From Numida meleagris (Eukaryota > Chordata > Aves > Galliformes > Numididae): DNA of 64,000 nucleotides. The notes under the pieces were generated by a model. That model was not told where the DNA came from and did not search any database. It saw nothing but the letters and a program-made list of their open reading frames with translations. Shown here piece after piece: positions 58,716-64,000 of this stretch (its first letter is position 1; every line of letters begins with the position of its first letter). The translations under genes were made by a program, and so were the position numbers. The stretch is taken from the NCBI RefSeq assembly GCF_002078875.1, contig NC_034409.1, forward strand, positions 103,635,226 through 103,699,225, written 5' to 3'.

Positions 58716-61700
58716 CACTAAATACAGGCCACAAAGTCATGTAGGAAGGCTGGGGGAAAAAAATGGGCATCCCTCCTGCCCTGAAGTAGTCTGTATGTTT
58801 GCACAGAGGAGTGCTGGAAGCAGCTGGTGGATATGGGTTTGTGCCCAGCTTGCTCAAAGTGTAGACACAAGACTTGTGCTGCATCAGCATGCTGGAGGAG
58901 AATCAAACCAAAATTGTTTGATCCTCCAACTTGCTAACTGTGAGGCAGGGTAGGATATTGCAAGTTGTACCAGCCACTGGAAAGTGCAAATCGTTTGCTT
59001 TAGTAATCCCTGTAATCCTCTATAAATAATGCCCTCCCCTATACTGATGAAAAAAATTACATAACAGCTACACCCAGCCAAAGGGAAAAAATAAAAAAAA
59101 CAAAAAAATCATCCAGTGCACTCATGATGCTGGTCAGATTCATCTGAGCCGCATTAGGAGGGCTTAGTACTGCAGCCGGAGAAAGGAGGACTGTCATCCG
59201 GAAGGAATATCTGCATCATCTTAGGCTGAAAACGTAGTTTTCAAGAAACTCCAGACCCCGAATCTTTGTTTGTTGTGCAGGAAGCAGGCTGAGATGGTAG
59301 ATAGGAGATTGGTATGCTGAGTCACATTCAGCTGCTCGTTCATAGGGACTTTTCCCCTACAGATCCTACTCTGGACTCCAGGTCAGCAGTGGCTGCACAA
59401 GCTGTGATGAGGTGGCTCTTCCATCTGCATGGAGGTATGGGTCATCCACGTGGATAGCACATGGAAAAAGCACTGCAGGCTTGCACTGGCACCCTTGTTA
59501 AGCTTTGCTAAATGGTGATTTAGTGGCTCAGGAGACAGAGCTGCAAAGGCTTCCTCTCCCTGGGCTGAACTGTACTGTCAGAGCTGCTGGGAGATATTTG
59601 TGATGCAGCTGGAGGAAACTGTTCTCGGGTTAGAAAACTGCAAAGGGACGGTCAATTGCTGACAGCTGAGCCCCAAGATTTAGCTTTAAAAGATATATGT
59701 ATATTTGAGCAATGTACGCTTAGAAGCACTGGGTTGTCCTGCATTGTCTGGGTTGTCCTGATATTGTCTGAGGCTATGCTTTAGGCCGCAGTCTGCGGGA
59801 GTGGCCTGTGCTTGATAGAGCTGATGGTCACCCATTTGATGGTCCTTAAATTTGCCAGAGGGAAGTTTATGAAGTGCTTAGAGAGACAGTGCCAGCAAGA
59901 ACTGGGGCTACACATACCTTTCAGGTCTTGAGGCTAAGGAAAGGGACATCGAAAAGGAGGCATAGATGCAGCCCGTCCTTCCCATTGAGGAAGGCTGTGG
60001 AGGGTTTCTGAGAAGGCTTCCTGTGCAAGGGGGGGGTGATTCACTACTGAAGAGTGCAGCAGTCCTTGTGTAGGTCTGTGCTTCTGGCTTCTCCACAGCC
60101 TCCGCTGGCACTGAGTAATCGCTGAGATGAGTGGGGCTGATGACTGCGAAGATGACTGTAAATCACAGCACCGCGATCGCTCCTGCACGTGACATTCCTC
60201 TCGACCTCTGGGAACTCTAAAAACAGCTGTGGTCTAAAACCCCCAGTAAATTGCACTGTGAAAATGAACTGGTAAGAGCAAGAGCCCCCTCTGGGTGTTA
60301 TTATGATTTGAATTACATGGTCCTTAAATGCTGGCATTTGAAAAAGTACAATAGTAGTCTTCCTCATGTGAGAATCCACAGAAATGTTATGGGTTCTTTT
60401 AATGGTAAATGTGGGCAACCTGCTGAAGCCAGCTGGAGTCCATGGTACATGGTTTTACCAAAAGTATTCGCTTAGGTATTTTTGTGAGAATGAAAATTAA
60501 GAAGTCCAGATGGTCAGAAAGGTATCTCGTTCCTGGAAACACATGCACATGTTTTATTTTATTCCTATGTCATTGATTTTTTCTTGGATCTGGGGGAGAA
60601 CATCTATTTACTTTGGCTTCCTCTGTTGATTTCAGTCTTACTGCTTACTTGCACAAAACTAAGCACATGCCTGAAAATATGCAGGATCAGCAACTTGCTT
60701 CATAGTATGCAGGTCTGAAAATCAGAGCTTTCTGCAGAGTTCATCCTGAAAGATTTCTAACAAATATTCACTGAAAAAAATACATTTTTACAAATTATTA
60801 TTTTTTATTTTAAATCCTGGAAATAAAGTCTAGCAGTCCAGTTAAATCTTCATTCAGATGTCAGTTTTTCCCTAGACTTAGATCAAAGTAAAATTCTTAG
60901 AAGATCTCGCTGAGAGTTCTTCTGTTTTGACATCTATCAGTGCTTTCTGCAGAGTTCTTTAAAAAAAAAATAAAAAATAAAGAAAGAAACTTGGCATAGA
61001 GAAGACTCTCAGGGTGGGCCAATTAAGTTTAATGAGTTTTCTCTTCTTTGCTATGTATGTCCATGATATGAAAATACCTTGTAGGGTTCATTTGAGAGTC
61101 TTCAGGAGGCTTTGGAAAGCCTGCTGGTTTCTTCAGGCTTGTGTTTTTGTAGACATACTTAGAGAAAAGATGAAGACTATTTCTGACTTCTAGTAAACTG
61201 ATACCATTCGTTTCTGACAACTTTCAAAGTTCTGTCCGTTACTTGGAGGTCAGAACGAATTTCAGTGGAAACATCTGAATCCTGTTCTTTCCCTCGTCTA
61301 GTTCTTTGTAGGTTTTCTACATTACTTCTTACCATAAATATGTTCATTTTTGTCTTTTAATTTGTGCTTCGTTGTCAGGAAACAAACTGTTTCAAACAGG
61401 ATATATCAATCCTCTTACTGTTGTAGGAAACTGCAATTTAAAGTACTCACATTTACTTGATTTTCAAGCTGTTCCAGGTGTCTTTCTATGATTAGATTAA
61501 TTTACACATATTCTTCTACATTTCTCTCATCTGTTCGTCAGTGCATTACTAAATCTATTTCTTCTCTTCTGACTTCTTCTAATCGAGCTCTTCTATCATC
61601 ATCCATGGTCAGTGAACTGTTTGAGGAACTTTCTTTAGATTGCTAAACCGTACTCTGTAGAAATTATGGAGGATCAGGTGAGGTGCACATTAAGTCTTGA

Positions 61701-61729
61701 AGCATTTCTTTAGAACTGTTCTCTACTGG
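58716..61729. other. Intergenic DNA
   Basis: No gene was recognised. Contents seen are an A-rich patch at about 59080-59107, the 20-bp direct repeat at 59731-59769 and an A-rich patch at about 60961-60989. The scattered small frames show no family features. Confidence 0.5.
59731..59769. repeat. Tandem duplication of about 19-20 bp (2 copies)
   Basis: 'gggttgtcctgcattgtct' at 59731-59749 is followed directly by 'gggttgtcctgatattgtct' at 59750-59769, differing by one insertion and one base. Confidence 0.85.
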
Positions 61730-62010
61730 CCTCACAGCATCATACACAGCTCAAGGGCCAGAAAGTGCCTGAGATCATTTAGTTTAATTTACTGGTTATC
61801 ACAGGATCTAGTTATTGCCATACTCCAAACAATTTTGAGTTGGCCCAACAAGTTCGGCTTGGCATAGATTCTCTCTCTGAAGGGCAGCCAGATTTGAAAT
61901 GAAGATTTCAAGAAAATGTTAATCTCGTTCCTCCCCTGGAGATCCTCTTCCACTGGTTAATCACTCTCATTGTAAAATATGAGAGTTGTTCCTGCTTAGC
62001 ATTCTACAAC
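61730..62010 (-). mobile_element. Ancient CR1 LINE 3' UTR remnant (reptile-type)
   Basis: The + strand shows 'tgagatcatttagtttaatt' followed by 'agatttgaaatgaagatttcaag' and then 'cactggttaatcactctcattgtaaaatatgagagttg'. This order resembles the inverted 3' end of old, pre-avian CR1 subfamilies familiar from turtles and other reptiles ('gatcatctagtctgacctcc ... ggttaattaccctcactgtt'). It is heavily diverged. The assignment comes from remembered family sequence and the ends are approximate. Confidence 0.5.
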
Positions 62011-63585
62011 TTGCCATCCATTTGAAAGAGGCATATTCTCACTTAAAAAATCCATAGATTTAGTTTATAAAATGCTTCTTTTCCTTGTCCCTCCCATTGT
62101 CCTTATAAAAAAAAAAAAGAAAAAAAAGAAGGAGAAGAAAAATAAAGAAAAAAAAACATAGAGGAGATGAGATGTCGTTAATGTATTGACTTCTAGGTAC
62201 AGGGCTTTTCCAGATCTGCCCACTGTCTCTGATACCTTTCCTGCCTTTTCTGCTGTAGTTTTTGTAGACAAGCTTCACATCATCTGCTGGTAAGAGAGTG
62301 GAAGAAGCATGAAGTGGAATGCATAAGTCCATACATTCCAAGAGTCTTTCCCTAGAGGATCAGTAGGAGGCAAGATATCTCATTTAAGAAGAGAAAAAAG
62401 AAAGGAGTATTGGGAAGTAAAAGAAAAGATACAAAGCTTGGACTAAGGGAAACCTGACATTTTTCAATGAAAAAAAAAAAAAGGAAGGATGTAAAGGAAA
62501 GGAGAATAATGAAATCCTTTGACAAAACACTTGACTAGAAAAACCAAGTGGCCTAATCAGAGAAAAGAAAATTGAATTTTCTTTGAGAGTCTGAGGAAAG
62601 AAATTATAGAAAACAATCATCCAAATTATCGCCTTCATCACTCTTCAATTTGATTTCCTAAGGTGACCGTAAATTGTTTGAGATCAAAAAGCGTAAACAC
62701 GTGTAGTGTCCAGTTACTTCAGGCCTTATGTTCACTCATACTTGAGCCTGAACGCCCTGTTCACACTCCCTATGTATTGGCTTTCTCTGGCCCTTATCTG
62801 GAGTGCAGCAGTCTCTTCTCTAGGCAGAAAGGAGAGATGCAGGAGTGGAGTAGCTTAGACTCAAACACTGCTTCCACAGGCACTTCTTCAAGTTCAGGTC
62901 TGGACTCCAGGCCTGCCATGTTCAATGTGGACAAAGTTGAGGTGACCAGAGAGAATTAGTTACTACTGCAGCAGAGAGGTTAGCCTGACTAAGGTGGCCC
63001 TTGTGTGGTCCACAGCTTTCAATTTACAGACAGAGCTCTATCATCCTCAGGATGAGCTGCTGTATTTGGGCTGGTGTGGCCAAGAAAACCGCATCCTCCG
63101 CAGATGGAGATGTTACTGGTTGGACTAAAGAAGGTAAGAACACAGAGCAGGGCTTGATGGCAAGAACCTGAATGGTGATAAAAGGCTGGGGCCTTGGTTT
63201 TATGCCTAGTGACCTGGTACCTGAATGTAGGAGAAACTCTCTGCCACAGGTCCCTTCCCCTTACACTGGGCACTCTTTCTTTACATTGAGCTCTTGGCTT
63301 GCTGATTTGGCTGGGGACAGATACTAGAGCTTTAGTTTCACTGTAAAGCAAAATGTTTCCAACTGCTTGCCCAGCAGTAAGAAGCTAATCAAAATCTGGG
63401 CACTGAGGCCCACGAATCAGGTTCCAATAGTCTTTTAAAGCCTTCCCAGAATTACAAGTATATGTGTTTTCTGGCTTTTGTACTTACTGTCCATTCACTG
63501 ACTGTATGCCTAATGTTGCCTGCTGGCTTATGCACACCTGCCTAGAATTTAGATCCTCACATTGTGAGACTCAATTTCTGCATTC
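62011..63585. other. Intergenic DNA with purine-rich tracts
   Basis: No gene was recognised. The + strand is markedly A/G-rich at 62107-62157 (A-runs broken by G) and again over about 62380-62600. The opposite strand therefore shows long T/C-rich frames rich in Phe, which are artefacts. Nothing was identified in 62.7-63.58 kb. Confidence 0.5.
62107..62157 (+). repeat. A/G homopurine low-complexity tract
   Basis: About 51 bases of A and G with a single T, mostly A-runs separated by G. Simple low-complexity sequence. Confidence 0.85.
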
Positions 63586-63587
63586 AT

Positions 63588-63705
63588 CAAATCATAGAAC
63601 ATCCCAAGCTGGAAGAGATCCATAAGGATTATCAAGTCCAACGCTGGGCTCCACCCAGGACCACCCAAAATGGGGTTTTGTTTTTACTGCCAGACGCTGG
63701 CTCTG
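63588..63705 (-). mobile_element. CR1 LINE 3' end (reverse strand)
   Basis: The + strand 'aaatcatagaacatcccaag', 'ctggaagagatccataagga' and 'ttatcaagtccaacgctggg' followed by 'ctccacccaggaccacccaaaa' is the inverted 3' end of a CR1 subfamily distinct from the 'gggttggaagggacc' type at 15 and 57 kb. It is short and 5' truncated. Confidence 0.88.
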
Positions 63706-64000
63706 ACCTCAGCCGGCTGCAGAGTTTATCTGGAGCAGGCTCTCTACATCCAATCTCCAGCACAGCAGGGGGCTGCTGCTGCTGGTGATGAAGCTATTTT
63801 CTCTCCTCTGCACTTCATTAGGAGAATTTATTTTGTTTATGCAAATAGGCTTCCTACCATCTCAGGCTCTCTGCAAAAAGGAGAAGGAAAGAAAATGAGC
63901 ACCCAACCAACTCGCTTCATACCAGCACCCTATGCCATCAGTGTAAGAGCGAAAGGTGACAACAACCTTGTCCAAAAACTTCATGTTGCTCCACTGCAGG
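63706..64000. other. Intergenic DNA to window end
   Basis: A short ctgctgctgctg patch lies near 63771-63784. Nothing else was recognised. Confidence 0.5.

Noticed and set aside
62060..62641. Reverse-strand frames rich in Phe and Leu resembling membrane proteins
   Set aside because: They arise from purine-rich low-complexity DNA read on the opposite strand.
52806..64000. KCNE2, the next gene downstream in mammals
   Set aside because: No open frame here resembles the single-exon KCNE2 protein. It presumably lies beyond the window.
1..64000. CRISPR arrays, rRNA genes, tRNA genes or prokaryotic operons
   Set aside because: None was seen. The repeats, introns and gene content are vertebrate. 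A dedicated tRNAscan or Infernal run was not possible, so a small diverged RNA pseudogene could have been missed.

Overview
The window is nuclear DNA from a bird, most likely a galliform such as chicken. It is AT-rich with one sharp CpG island, it is littered with 5'-truncated CR1 LINEs (the dominant avian retroposon), and it carries one decayed mariner of the kind known from chicken (Galluhop-like). Neither the species nor the chromosome can be proved from the sequence alone. The gene content matches the MRPS6/SLC5A3 locus, which in human lies on chromosome 21.

Layout: about 1-6.85 kb is upstream DNA without a recognisable gene, holding an ancient CR1 (about 0.12-1.59 kb) and a younger CR1 (4.0-4.45 kb). 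About 6.85-8.0 kb is the CpG island, with the promoter and first exon. MRPS6 (mitochondrial small-subunit ribosomal protein bS6m, 121 aa) runs on the + strand in three coding exons at 7516-7560, 41128-41267 and 52151-52331, with poly(A) signals near 52.76-52.78 kb. Its 33.6-kb first intron contains a complete intronless gene in the same orientation, SLC5A3 (sodium/myo-inositol cotransporter SMIT1, 713 aa, 21718-23859), with a long AT-rich 3' UTR that probably reaches 27.8-29.3 kb. A strong splice acceptor at 21414/21415 lies 302 bp before the SLC5A3 start codon. As in mammals, SLC5A3 mRNA is therefore expected to begin with the MRPS6 first exon and splice to this acceptor. About 52.8-64 kb downstream has no recognisable gene and several CR1 copies, including one CR1 inserted into another.

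How the genes work together: one promoter serves two unrelated products, a mitoribosomal protein and an osmolyte transporter, and the choice is made by alternative splicing of exon 1 to either 21416 or 41128. Because exon 1 carries the MRPS6 start codon, spliced SLC5A3 mRNA would open with a 22-codon upstream reading frame. The promoter holds a perfect palindrome, GTGGAAATTTCCAC (7041-7054), that fits the tonicity-responsive enhancer (NFAT5) consensus on both strands and also reads as a kappaB-like site. The same 14 bp, with two extra identical flanking bases, recurs in MRPS6 intron 2 at 49880-49893. I consider this the most interesting unexplained signal in the window.

No previously undescribed multi-gene system was found. 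No CRISPR array, rRNA or convincing tRNA gene was seen.
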